A DNA stretch of 30,823 nucleotides, from the NCBI GenBank assembly GCA_900547295.1, contig URGK01000026.1, positions 1-30,823 on the forward strand, read 5' to 3'. The translations under genes and the position numbers were made by a program. This document shows, piece after piece, positions 6,668-14,165 of the stretch (positions are counted from its first letter, which is position 1; each line of letters begins with the position of its first letter). This stretch comes from an uncultured Eubacteriales bacterium (GTDB taxonomy: Bacteria > Bacillota > Clostridia > Peptostreptococcales > Anaerovoracaceae). The notes beneath the pieces were generated by a model. That model ran no database searches, was not told where the DNA came from, and saw only the letters and a program-made list of their open reading frames with translations.

Positions 6668-7385
6668 TCGAAATTGGTGTCCTTACAGCAATTGGAATGA
6701 ATAAGAAAGTGGATTTATCGGAAGAAGTGCTCAATGAGTATATTGGTTATATTAATAATTCACAGAAAATGTCTGTAAAGGATATATATATTGGGGTCTG
6801 ATAATAACAACACTTTTTGTATGGATATTAAGTTCCTGGGTGCCTGCAATTAATATTACTGTTGTTGCGATTGTCTGTTTTGCTTTGCTTTTTTTTCCTG
6901 TATTCCCAGTTCTCGAATGGGAGGAATTTACGGTTGCAAATAGTTGGAATGCCTTTTTTATTGCAGGAAATCATATTACTCTTGCAGCCGTAGCTATAGA
7001 TACAGGACTCTGTGATTATGTGGCAGGCTTGTTTTTTGACAGAATAACAGAGATGCCAATCTTAGTATTGTTGATGGTGGTTGCTGCTATAACATTTATA
7101 TTTATGGCGATTATTCCGTCAGCTCCTGCAGTAGCAACAATTCTTGTTCCAATAATATCTGTTTTTTCAATAAAGCTGGGGCTTGATCCTAGAATTCTGT
7201 TTATGGTATGTATACTTTGTATACCAAACATATATTTATTTCCGTTAGATGCACCTCTTGTTGTAGCCTACGATAGGAAAGCTTTCAGCATGTTTGAACT
7301 TCCGAAAGCAACGATTTGGATTCAATTAATAATGATAGTATTTGTAGCAGTTATAGTTAAACTTGTTTTTTCCATTATATATTAA
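6668..7385 (+). pseudogene. SLC13/DASS anion:sodium symporter remnant, frameshifted
   Basis: From about 6840 to the stop at 7385 the frame encodes hydrophobic sequence (INITVVAIVCFALLFF, DTGLCDYVAGLFF, APAVATILVPII, PLDAPLVVAYDRKAFSMFELPKA). This follows the C-terminal half of divalent anion:Na+ symporters. Upstream, IGMNKKVDLSEEVLNEYIGY and KMSVKDIYIG look like the preceding cytoplasmic segment of the same protein, but in another frame that stops at about 6799-6801. The match therefore switches frame near 6795. The first ~200 residues of a normal ~470-residue transporter are absent. The left boundary is approximate. Confidence 0.68.
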
Positions 7386-7421
7386 CTTTTTAAATAACGA
7401 CTCTCTATTTTTCTCTTCTGC

Positions 7422-7450
7422 TGGAAATATGCGTGAAAATATAGTATAAT
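7422..7450 (+). promoter_or_regulatory. Likely promoter of the DUF308 gene
   Basis: TATAAT at 7445-7450 lies 28 bp before the ATG. The -35 candidate 17 bp upstream, TGGAAA (7422-7427), matches only four of six consensus positions. Confidence 0.45.
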
Positions 7451-7478
7451 AAAATAATTAGTTTGGAGGAAATGTAAT

Positions 7479-8012
7479 ATGAGAGCAATTACAATAGTAA
7501 TGGGAATTCTTTTGATGGGTACGGGCGTATGGTCCTTTGCCAACTCGGGAGTATCATTTCTGGCGCTGGCATTTGCAATAGGACTTGTTATGATAGCAGA
7601 CGGTACTGTCGAGGGCATGACATATATATATTCAAGAGGCGGCAACCGACAGGACAATAACATATGGATGCTCGCAGACAGCATAGTGACCTTTGTTTTA
7701 GGTATTCTGGTGCTCAGCGGGCAGCTTGCCGCAGAGGTTGCGGTTCCTTATGTATTCGGAATGTGGATGCTGTTTTCAGGTATACTCAGACTGGTAATAG
7801 TGCTTAATATCGACAGAACCAAAAAGAAATCAAACTTCTGGTGGACTTTCGGCACAGGACTTGTATGTATACTTGCGGGGTTACTCGGTTTCTTCAATTC
7901 AATCGCTCTGAATATGGCTGTGGGAGAGCTGCTTGGTATATTCTTCATAATCCAGGCTGTAACCACGCTGGAAATCGGATTTCATATGCCTCACGCAAAA
8001 TCAATTAAATAG
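7479..8012 (+). CDS. DUF308/HdeD-like integral membrane protein
   Basis: This encodes 177 residues, preceded by GGAGGA 8 bp before the ATG. It is almost entirely hydrophobic, with about six helices in three similar pairs, such as ITIVMGILLMGTGVWSF, FLALAFAIGLVMIADG, VTFVLGILVLSG and LVCILAGLLGFF. Short loops carry the charged residues (SRGGNRQDNN, DRTKKKSN). The repeated pattern of G-I/L-L-x-G helices is that of the DUF308/HdeD group, best known from the E. coli acid-resistance protein HdeD. The role here is unknown. It has its own promoter and ends just before a strong hairpin. Confidence 0.8.
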   Translation: MRAITIVMGILLMGTGVWSFANSGVSFLALAFAIGLVMIADGTVEGMTYIYSRGGNRQDNNIWMLADSIVTFVLGILVLSGQLAAEVAVPYVFGMWMLFSGILRLVIVLNIDRTKKKSNFWWTFGTGLVCILAGLLGFFNSIALNMAVGELLGIFFIIQAVTTLEIGFHMPHAKSIK

Positions 8013-8020
8013 AGCAGGGC

Positions 8021-8046
8021 GGACCGTAAGTTTATTCTTACGGTCC
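8021..8046 (+). terminator. Strong hairpin between the DUF308 gene and the oxidoreductase gene
   Basis: GGACCGTAAG and CTTACGGTCC form a perfect 10-bp stem with a 6-base loop. No T-run follows, so it may be a partial terminator or an mRNA-stability or processing element between 7479-8012 and 8068. Confidence 0.5.
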
Positions 8047-8067
8047 TGATAGTTTAAAGGTGAAATT

Positions 8068-9285
8068 ATGTCTGAAATAAAGGAATTTGATATATGTGTA
8101 ATCGGCGCGGGAGCATCGGGATGTCTGGCGGCTATAAACGCCAAAAGACAAAATCGTATGCTGAATCTGTGCCTCATAGAAAAAGGAAACAAAATACTGC
8201 GAAAGGTAATAGCTTCGGGAAACGGCAGATGCAATATAGCCAACTCATCCTGTGAGGGTATTGAACGGCTGCTGCTTTTTTTCAAAACGATAGGTATATT
8301 TACGGTTGAAGAGGAAGAGGGCAGACTGTATCCGTATACAAAGCAGTCGTCATCGGTTGTAAGCTCAATTAAGACCACGTTTCTTGGTGCAGGCATTAAA
8401 CCCATATTAAACACAGCGGTTACAGATGTCAAAAGGCTCAAAAACGGCGGTTTCAAGCTCATAACGTCAAACGATGATGTCTATGTGTGCAAAAAACTCC
8501 TGATAGCTTCGGGAGGCAAAGCGGCGCCTGCTTTTGGAACCACAGGTGACGGCTACATATTTGCCAAAAAGCTGGGACATACCATCAAGACACTTATGCC
8601 GGTGCTTACTGCAATAAACTGTGAGGGTGACTTTGAGGAAATGAAAGGATGCAGAGCCGAGGGAGAGGTGACTCTGTATCGAAACGGAGAAAAAATAGCC
8701 TCCGAGAGAGGTGAGATACAGTTTACAGCCGAGGGAATTTCGGGAATATGTGTTATGAATTTAAGCAGACTCATAAAGCTGGATATGTCCAAAGGCCTTG
8801 AGGCAGCTTTCAGAGAATATACGGTAAAGATAAATTTCAACCCGGAAATGGCAAGACAGCAGATGATATGGGTGCTCAAGGAGCTCAGAGAGTTTGAGGG
8901 AATTAAGACTGAGGATATATATATGTCACTGCTTCGAAAGCCTATAGCCAAAAGAGTATTGACTGATGCGGGAATTGACCTTAATAAACAGCCGTCTGAG
9001 CTTACAGATGAGGAACTCAAGAAGATAAGCAGGATATATCAGAACTGGAGTTTGCAGGTGACAGGGGCTAAAGGCTGGAAATATGCGCAGTGTACGGCAG
9101 GAGGCGTTTCGCTTGATGAGGTGGACCCTGAGACTATGGAGTCAAAACTTGTGCCCGGTTTGTATTTTTCAGGCGAGGTTCTTGACTACGACGGTCCGTG
9201 CGGAGGCTATAATCTGTATAATGCGTGGACTACGGGACTTGCAGCAGGAAAGGCGATGGGACAATGTATAGAGAAACGCAGATAA
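8068..9285 (+). CDS. NAD(P)/FAD-dependent oxidoreductase, BaiN/HI0933 family
   Basis: This encodes 405 residues, the normal family length. The N-terminus DICVIGAGASGCLAAI is the FAD-binding dinucleotide fold, followed by the family signature KVIASGNGRCNIAN at about residues 45-60. A second nucleotide contact is LLIASGGKAAP, and the C-terminal FAD-binding segment is FSGEVLDYDGPCGGYNLYNAWTTG. Members include BaiN of bile-acid 7-dehydroxylating clostridia and YhiN of E. coli, but most have no known substrate. A bile-acid role cannot be inferred here because no other bai genes are visible. AAAGGTG precedes the ATG. The end overlaps the next flavoprotein gene by 22 bp. Confidence 0.9.
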   Translation: MSEIKEFDICVIGAGASGCLAAINAKRQNRMLNLCLIEKGNKILRKVIASGNGRCNIANSSCEGIERLLLFFKTIGIFTVEEEEGRLYPYTKQSSSVVSSIKTTFLGAGIKPILNTAVTDVKRLKNGGFKLITSNDDVYVCKKLLIASGGKAAPAFGTTGDGYIFAKKLGHTIKTLMPVLTAINCEGDFEEMKGCRAEGEVTLYRNGEKIASERGEIQFTAEGISGICVMNLSRLIKLDMSKGLEAAFREYTVKINFNPEMARQQMIWVLKELREFEGIKTEDIYMSLLRKPIAKRVLTDAGIDLNKQPSELTDEELKKISRIYQNWSLQVTGAKGWKYAQCTAGGVSLDEVDPETMESKLVPGLYFSGEVLDYDGPCGGYNLYNAWTTGLAAGKAMGQCIEKRR

Positions 9286-10808
9286 AACTGAAACCCGGTC
9301 AGCCAAAAGAGCTTTTAAAGACAAAGCTTGAAAAGAAATATTCCGTAAATATTAAAGAGTGGAAGATAGTCAGAGAATCCCTAGATGCCAGGAATAAAAA
9401 GGACATACGGCTTGTATATACAGTTGATTTTGAATGTGACAGGAAGCTGAAACTCAAAGAAGTGTCAGAGTTTAAATATGAGCTGCCGGAGCAGGGAGCA
9501 GAGGAACTTTTACACAGGCCCGTTATAATCGGGTTTGGACCCTGCGGTATGTTTGCCGCCCTTATTCTTGCAGAGGCAGGCTACAGCCCTCTTATTCTTG
9601 AGAGAGGCAAGGAGATGGAAAGGCGTACAGCTGATGTGGACAGGTTCTGGAAGGACGGCATTCTTGATACGGAGTCAAATGTGCAGTTCGGAGAGGGCGG
9701 AGCAGGTACCTTTTCAGACGGCAAGCTTACAACCGGCATCAAAGATTTCAGAATTAAAAAAGTGCTTGAGGAGTTTGTCGCCGCAGGAGCACAGCCTGAA
9801 ATACTGTATAAGGCAAAGCCGCACATAGGAACCGATGTGCTCAGGGAGGTTGTTGTAAATATAAGAAACAAAATAATTTCCCTTGGCGGTGAGATACGCT
9901 TTGAAAGCAGAGTGACGGACTTCATAACAGACCCGCAGGGTAGACTTGCGGGAGTAGAGGTTAACGGCGATGAAATAATTAATACACAGACAGTTATAGC
10001 GGCGCCGGGACACAGCGCAAGGGATACCTTTGCGGTTATGAACGGCAGAGGCATACCTATGGAGCAGAAACCGTTTTCCATAGGGGTCAGGGTTGAACAT
10101 CTGCAAAGTATGATAAATGAAAGTCAGTACGGAAGCTTTGCGGACAGACTTCCTGCTGCCGACTACAAGCTGGCATACAGATGCCAAAACGGCAGAGGTG
10201 TATACACTTTCTGCATGTGTCCGGGCGGTGAGGTTGTTGCGGCGGCCTCGTCGGAGGGTATGACGGTTACAAACGGTATGAGTTATGCGGCTCGTGACGG
10301 AAAATACGCCAACAGCGCACTTCTGGTAGACGTCAGAACCGATGATTTTGACGGAGATGACGTTCTTGCAGGAGTGAGATTTCAGGAAAAATACGAGAGG
10401 CTTGCCTTTGAATTCGGCGGGGGATATGCTCCTGTGCAGACAACGTGGGGGCGCTTCAGAGAGGATGCTGTGTCGGCGGCGGCAGGAAATTCAGAAAACC
10501 TCAATAAAGTTGCAAAATGTCTGCCTGACTTTGTGACAGAGGCATATCTTGAGGCTATGCCTGCTTTAGGCAGAAAACTCAAAGGCTTTGACTGCGATGA
10601 CACTGTTATGAAAGCGGTGGAAACAAGAAGCTCTTCACCTGTAAGAATTCTGCGGGACGACAGTATGCAGTCGGATGTCAGAGGACTTTATCCCGCAGGT
10701 GAGGGCGCAGGATATGCAGGAGGCATTACCTCTGCTGCGGTAGACGGCATTAAGGCGGCGGAGAGAATCATACAGAAGTACAGTAAATACGTCTTAACGG
10801 TAAAATGA
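9264..10808 (+). CDS. FAD-dependent dehydrogenase, COG2509 type
   Basis: This encodes 514 residues. The start at 9264 (MYRETQIKLKPGQPKE) was chosen because GGAAAGG lies about 10 bp upstream and family members begin with this lysine-rich domain. About 80 N-terminal residues form a small alpha/beta domain. Next come the dinucleotide-binding motif VIIGFGPCGMFAALILAEAGY, the conserved VQFGEGGAGTFSDGKL, the loop FSIGVRVEH, and a C-terminal FAD contact (YPAGEGAGYAGGITSAAVDGI). These belong to the uncharacterised FAD-dependent dehydrogenase group COG2509; the substrate is unknown. The gene overlaps the upstream flavoprotein by 22 bp and is followed at 17 bp by a Sel1 gene, so the three are likely one transcript. 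Confidence 0.9.
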   Translation: MYRETQIKLKPGQPKELLKTKLEKKYSVNIKEWKIVRESLDARNKKDIRLVYTVDFECDRKLKLKEVSEFKYELPEQGAEELLHRPVIIGFGPCGMFAALILAEAGYSPLILERGKEMERRTADVDRFWKDGILDTESNVQFGEGGAGTFSDGKLTTGIKDFRIKKVLEEFVAAGAQPEILYKAKPHIGTDVLREVVVNIRNKIISLGGEIRFESRVTDFITDPQGRLAGVEVNGDEIINTQTVIAAPGHSARDTFAVMNGRGIPMEQKPFSIGVRVEHLQSMINESQYGSFADRLPAADYKLAYRCQNGRGVYTFCMCPGGEVVAAASSEGMTVTNGMSYAARDGKYANSALLVDVRTDDFDGDDVLAGVRFQEKYERLAFEFGGGYAPVQTTWGRFREDAVSAAAGNSENLNKVAKCLPDFVTEAYLEAMPALGRKLKGFDCDDTVMKAVETRSSSPVRILRDDSMQSDVRGLYPAGEGAGYAGGITSAAVDGIKAAERIIQKYSKYVLTVK

Positions 10809-10825
10809 TATACAGGAGGCAGCAG

Positions 10826-11476
10826 ATGGAAATAACCTTAAGAATAAATGAAAATATATCTGTAGAGCGGGCTGCAAAGCTTACAGAGCTGGGAAATCTG
10901 ATTGAAGAGGGAATCCTGATGGAGCAGGACTTTCAGAGTGCGGTTAAGCTGTATATGCTTGCCGCAAAAGCAGGAGAGCCGGAAGCCTTTTACCATATGG
11001 GCAGAGTATATATGAACGGTATCGGAGTTGCGCAGAATACAGCAAAGGCGAAGCTGTACTTCAAACAGGGAGCAAACAGCGGCAATACCGATTCTATAGT
11101 TGCAATAGGCGGTATATACAAAGACGAGGGAAGTATTGAGCAGGCTTTGTACTGCTTTAAGCTGGCGGCGGAAGCAGACAATCTTGACGGTATAATCGGA
11201 TATGCAGGTCTGCTTGAGAAAACAGGCGGCGATATCGAAGAGCTTATGCAGATGTACAGAAAAGCCGCAGGTCTCGGAAGCGCTGACGCTGCGGAAGCCC
11301 TTGGCAGAATTTATGAGGACAAAAACAGTCCGGAGTACAGTCCCGATATAGCGGTTTTCTGGTACAGGCAGGCGGTAAGCCTTGGAAAACAGTCGGCAGA
11401 GGCAGAAGCCGCAAGACTTGAAAAGGATACCGAAAAAGACATAGATGTAGAGATTGAATATGACGATGATATATAG
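10826..11476 (+). CDS. Sel1-like repeat protein
   Basis: This encodes 216 residues. The start at 10826 has AGGAGG 6 bp upstream; an ATG at 10805 lies before that site. From residue ~30 to 195 there are four to five Sel1/TPR-like helical pairs, for example AVKLYMLAAKAGEPEAFYHMG, AKLYFKQGANSGNTDSIVAIG and AVFWYRQAVSLGKQSAEAEA. A strongly acidic tail (DVEIEYDDDI) ends the protein. Such repeats form a scaffold for protein binding. No signal peptide or membrane segment is seen, so it should be cytosolic. The partner is unknown, but location suggests a link with the two upstream flavoproteins. Confidence 0.85.
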   Translation: MEITLRINENISVERAAKLTELGNLIEEGILMEQDFQSAVKLYMLAAKAGEPEAFYHMGRVYMNGIGVAQNTAKAKLYFKQGANSGNTDSIVAIGGIYKDEGSIEQALYCFKLAAEADNLDGIIGYAGLLEKTGGDIEELMQMYRKAAGLGSADAAEALGRIYEDKNSPEYSPDIAVFWYRQAVSLGKQSAEAEAARLEKDTEKDIDVEIEYDDDI

Positions 11477-11480
11477 TATG

Positions 11481-11514
11481 AAAACCACAGCGCAGAATAA
11501 CGGCTGTGGTTTTT
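11481..11514 (+). terminator. Rho-independent terminator after the Sel1 gene
   Basis: AAAACCACAGC and GCTGTGGTTTT form an 11-bp stem with a ~12-base loop, followed by T residues. It ends the 8068-11476 operon. Confidence 0.88.
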
Positions 11515-11570
11515 AATGTCCATAAACTGTAACCTTTCTCTCCCATATATTGTGCAGTGAAATCTGCGGC

Positions 11571-11605
11571 AAATTGTATTACAATTTAATTAAGCTTTAT
11601 AAAGC
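11571..11605. promoter_or_regulatory. Two palindromes upstream of the CAP-domain gene
   Basis: AAATTGTA-T-TACAATTT (11571-11587) has perfect 8-bp arms, and GCTTTATAAAGC (11594-11605) is a perfect 12-bp palindrome. Both lie directly upstream of the ribosome binding site of the gene at 11621. TACAAT or TATAAA within them could serve as a -10, but no good -35 was found. Confidence 0.45.
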
Positions 11606-11620
11606 AGGAGAGGAGGTTTT

Positions 11621-12262
11621 ATGAAACATAAACTGATTTCATTAGCGGCAGCGGTATGTATAATCCTTGTTGTGGCAGTGCCGGGATTCGGAGCATCAGT
11701 CTGCGGTGAAAACACAAAATTATGCAAAATATCAACAATAGTATGCAGTAAGGACTGCACCAGAGCACTTGTCAGTATCAGAGATAAGACAGGCTGTTCA
11801 AACAACAGATGCAATACAGGAAACAATAATCAGAACGGAAACACAGGAAGCACAGACACACCATCACAAAGCAGCAATCTGTCAGCAAATGCGCAGGAAG
11901 TAATTAAACTCGTAAACGAAGAAAGAAATGCAGCAGGCCTGTCTGCTCTTACTGAAAACAGCAGACTATCGGAAGCGGCACAGGCAAAAGCGGAGGATAT
12001 GATGAAAAACGGATATTTTTCACATACATCTCCTACATACGGCAGCCCTTTTGAAATGATGAAAACATTTGGCATAACCTACAAATCAGCAGGAGAAAAC
12101 ATAGCAAAAGGACAGAAAACACCTGCTGCGGTTATGAACGGATGGATGAATTCTTCCGGACACAGAGCAAATATTTTAAATGCTTCTTATGAGCAGATCG
12201 GAGTAGGTTTCTGCAAGGATTCATCTGGCGTCACATACTGGGTACAGATGTTTATCAGATAA
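11621..12262 (+). CDS. Secreted CAP-domain (SCP/PR1-like) protein
   Basis: This encodes 213 residues with a strong ribosome binding site (GGAGAGGAGG). Residues 1-27 form a signal peptide: basic MKHK, a hydrophobic core (LAAAVCIILVVAVPGFG) and a cleavage region near GAS. A cysteine-containing segment and a low-complexity N/G/S/T linker (about residues 60-88) follow. The CAP domain fills residues ~90-213, with VKLVNEERNAAGLSAL, the NGYFSHTSP histidine, SAGENIAKG, HRANILNASYEQIGVG and YWVQMF. Bacterial YkwD-type CAP proteins act outside the cell, but their activity is poorly defined. It is monocistronic, with terminators on both sides. Confidence 0.92.
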   Translation: MKHKLISLAAAVCIILVVAVPGFGASVCGENTKLCKISTIVCSKDCTRALVSIRDKTGCSNNRCNTGNNNQNGNTGSTDTPSQSSNLSANAQEVIKLVNEERNAAGLSALTENSRLSEAAQAKAEDMMKNGYFSHTSPTYGSPFEMMKTFGITYKSAGENIAKGQKTPAAVMNGWMNSSGHRANILNASYEQIGVGFCKDSSGVTYWVQMFIR

Positions 12263-12280
12263 AATTTAATAACACGCAAG

Positions 12281-12320
12281 CAGATAATCCGGGCAGTTTA
12301 TGTTCGGATTATCTGTTTGT
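12281..12320 (+). terminator. Rho-independent terminator after the CAP gene
   Basis: CAGATAATCCG (12281-12291) and CGGATTATCTG (12305-12315) form a perfect 11-bp stem with a 13-base loop, followed by TTTGT. Confidence 0.8.
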
Positions 12321-12363
12321 ATGTATAAATCTCATAGAACTTTAATTTTGGCCGTAAAAAAGA

Positions 12364-12369
12364 TATAAT
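12364..12369 (+). promoter_or_regulatory. Probable -10 element for the DeoR-type genes
   Basis: A perfect TATAAT lies 40 bp before the start at 12409. The -35 position 17 bp upstream (TTTAAT) is weak, so the promoter may need an activator or a different spacing. Confidence 0.4.
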
Positions 12370-12408
12370 ATTCAGAACAGAAGATAAAATATATTGTGGA
12401 GAAATGCA

Positions 12409-13197
12409 ATGCTGCAGGAAGAACGACTTTTAAAATTAATAGAATATCTGAGGGCAAATGAGCGCGGCAGCTTTAAAGAACTGGCCGAAATGCTTGAGGT
12501 TTCAGAGGTTACTGTACGAAAGGATCTGGCAGAGCTTGAGCGAAGAAAAGCCGCCAAGCTTGTAAGAGGCGGCGCGGTATGGGAAAAAAGCGACCTTACG
12601 AGAGCCTTTTCCGAAGCCAGAGATATCATCAACAGAGAAGAAAAACAGGAACTCGTAAAATGTCTGGGCGAGCTTGTTCAAAACGGATATGCCGTATCGC
12701 TTAACGGAGGCACGACGACTGTTGAAGCTGCCAGATTTCTTGCGGAAAATTACAGCAGTCTTACTGTAATTACCAACAATCTCAATGTAGTCGATGTACT
12801 GCGCGAAAAAGAAGACTTTCAGGTTATTCTGACCGGCGGCATATATTATGAAAAAGAAAATACCGTAACCGGCAGGCAGAGTGAAAACGATATGTCTTTA
12901 TATAATGTGGATTTGTCAGTAATTGCGGTAAACGGCATATCTCTTGAAAAAGGCATTACGGATTTTCGTATAGAAGAAAGCGGCATTATAAATGCGATGA
13001 TTAAAAGCGCCAGAAAATCCGCTGTAATTGCAGATCACAGCAAGTTTGAGAGGATTTCGTGCATTAATGTATGCCCGCTTGAGCGTATAGACTATGTTAT
13101 TACCGATTCGGGTATAGATGAGAGCATAGTCAGAAAATACAGGAAGCAGGGCATAGAGATAATCAGGAAATATAATAGAACTTTTAAAAATAAATAA
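12409..13197 (+). CDS. DeoR/GlpR-family transcriptional regulator
   Basis: This encodes 262 residues, the typical DeoR size. The start at 12409 follows TGGAGA at 6 bp; an upstream TTG at 12394 overlaps that site. The N-terminal helix-turn-helix reads RLLKLIEYLRANERGSFKELAEMLEVSEVTVRKDL and continues into the family signature RGGAVW. The C-terminal sugar-isomerase-like effector domain has the phosphosugar-binding NGGTTTVEAA, TVITNNLNVVDVL and ILTGG motifs. These proteins usually repress sugar-catabolism operons and respond to a sugar phosphate. No such operon is adjacent, so the target is unknown. A related regulator follows 1 bp after the stop. Confidence 0.92.
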   Translation: MLQEERLLKLIEYLRANERGSFKELAEMLEVSEVTVRKDLAELERRKAAKLVRGGAVWEKSDLTRAFSEARDIINREEKQELVKCLGELVQNGYAVSLNGGTTTVEAARFLAENYSSLTVITNNLNVVDVLREKEDFQVILTGGIYYEKENTVTGRQSENDMSLYNVDLSVIAVNGISLEKGITDFRIEESGIINAMIKSARKSAVIADHSKFERISCINVCPLERIDYVITDSGIDESIVRKYRKQGIEIIRKYNRTFKNK

Positions 13198-13198
13198 G

Positions 13199-13909
13199 AT
13201 GGCAAAGGTAAACGAGCTTGCCAAGATAAACAAAGTATCGGTCGATACTGTAAGACGTGACCTTGAAGTCCTCGAGGGCTACGGCATACTCGAAAGAGTA
13301 AGGGGCGGGGCTGTATGGAAAGACGCAAACAACACCCGCAATATCTATGAAGTCAGAGTGACCGTCAATACCGAAAAAAAAGAAGAAATTGCAGGCATTG
13401 CAGACAGAGTGCTGGCCGAAGGTCAGACTGTTGTGATGGGAAGCGGCAGCACCACCGTTGAGATTGCAAAGTATATTGCGGCAAATTACAAAAGGCTTAC
13501 GGTTATAACCAATGATCTTGATATTGTGAAGATTTTTTCCCACAAGGAGAGATTTAATATTATTGTAACAGGAGGTCTTTACGATGCCGGAGAGCACGCG
13601 CTTTACGGCGAGCAGTGCGAGGAAGAAATAGGGCAGTACAATGCCGATGTGTGTCTGCTGGCGGTAAACAGCATTTCATTTGAAAAAGGCATAAGCGATT
13701 TCAGGCTCAATCAGATTGACACATTCAGAAAAATGATGTCAATTTCAGAGCGCATTGTGGTTGCGGCAGATTCAACCAAAGTCGGCAAAACGTCGTGTAT
13801 GAGAGTCTGCGGCGTTGAAGAAATTGATACACTTCTTTGTGACAGCCGGCTTGCACCTGAAGAAAAAGAAAAATTCGAGGCGGCGGGAATTGAGGTTATA
13901 ATGCCGTAA
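13199..13909 (+). CDS. Second DeoR-family regulator, N-terminus atypically short
   Basis: From the only in-frame ATG (13199) it encodes 236 residues. The helix-turn-helix VNELAKINKVSVDTVRRDLEVLEGYGILERVRGGAVW is present, as are the effector motifs GSGSTTVEIA, LTVITNDLDIV and VTGGLYD. Family members have about 15-20 more residues before this point. Here the matching sequence (NIIELLKINK) is encoded in frame immediately upstream of the ATG, from 13169, inside the end of the previous gene but in another frame, and an in-frame stop (13160-13162) precedes it. No ribosome binding site precedes the ATG. Re-initiation from the stop of the previous gene (TAAGATG) is the simplest route; a damaged start is the alternative. 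Confidence 0.8.
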   Translation: MAKVNELAKINKVSVDTVRRDLEVLEGYGILERVRGGAVWKDANNTRNIYEVRVTVNTEKKEEIAGIADRVLAEGQTVVMGSGSTTVEIAKYIAANYKRLTVITNDLDIVKIFSHKERFNIIVTGGLYDAGEHALYGEQCEEEIGQYNADVCLLAVNSISFEKGISDFRLNQIDTFRKMMSISERIVVAADSTKVGKTSCMRVCGVEEIDTLLCDSRLAPEEKEKFEAAGIEVIMP

Positions 13910-13946
13910 CGGCGGATAACATACAAGTGAAAATTATATTTTGAGT

Positions 13947-13970
13947 AAGGCTGTTTTTTCGGCCTTTTTT
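13947..13970 (+). terminator. Probable terminator after the DeoR pair
   Basis: AAGGC (13947-13951) and GCCTT (13962-13966) form a short stem with a 10-base loop, continuing into a run of T (13965-13970). The stem is weak, but the position fits. Confidence 0.5.
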
Positions 13971-13974
13971 ATAT

Positions 13975-14055
13975 ACATAGGAAATATCGGTTTGCAGATA
14001 TTTCCGTATGTTTTATAGAAAGCACCTTGAATGTTATCGCACCTTGCGTGCGATA
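13975..14055 (+). other. Two strong hairpins between the DeoR terminator and the his promoter
   Basis: GGAAATATC (13980-13988) pairs with GATATTTCC (13997-14004), with further pairing outside (ACATA with TATGT). TATCGCAC (14035-14042) pairs with GTGCGATA (14048-14055) around a 5-base loop. Neither is followed by a T-run. They lie upstream of the predicted his promoter, so they would not be in its transcript; a longer his transcript would carry them. No T-box consensus was found here. Confidence 0.5.
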
Positions 14056-14108
14056 TATGGAAATAGGAATTTCAATTTTGTACATTTTCACTTTTTTTAT
14101 TTTATCTG

Positions 14109-14151
14109 TTGACTTTAGCGTGATGATGTGATAAAGTGATAACGTAATAAA
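14109..14151 (+). promoter_or_regulatory. his operon promoter overlapping four 8-bp tandem repeats
   Basis: TTGACT (14109-14114) and TAAAGT (14132-14137) are 17 bp apart. From 14120 to 14151 the sequence is four octamers in a row: GTGATGAT, GTGATAAA, GTGATAAC, GTAATAAA. They cover the spacer, the -10 and the probable start of transcription, and end just before the AAGGAGG of hisZ. This is where a repressor would act. No identity for such a repressor is visible. Confidence 0.55.
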
Positions 14152-14165
14152 ACAAGGAGGCAGCA

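Noticed and set aside
8068..9285. A bile-acid pathway role for the BaiN-like oxidoreductase
   Set aside because: The family is broad and mostly uncharacterised, and no other bai genes are in the window.
10098..10115. CTGCAAAGTATGAT inside the COG2509 gene as another iteron
   Set aside because: It is a single copy within coding sequence, with no 23-bp partner; chance is sufficient.
13910..14165. T-box riboswitch or histidine attenuator in front of hisZ
   Set aside because: No T-box consensus, no anti-terminator/terminator pair and no His-rich leader peptide were found; the predicted transcript start leaves only about 20 bases of leader.
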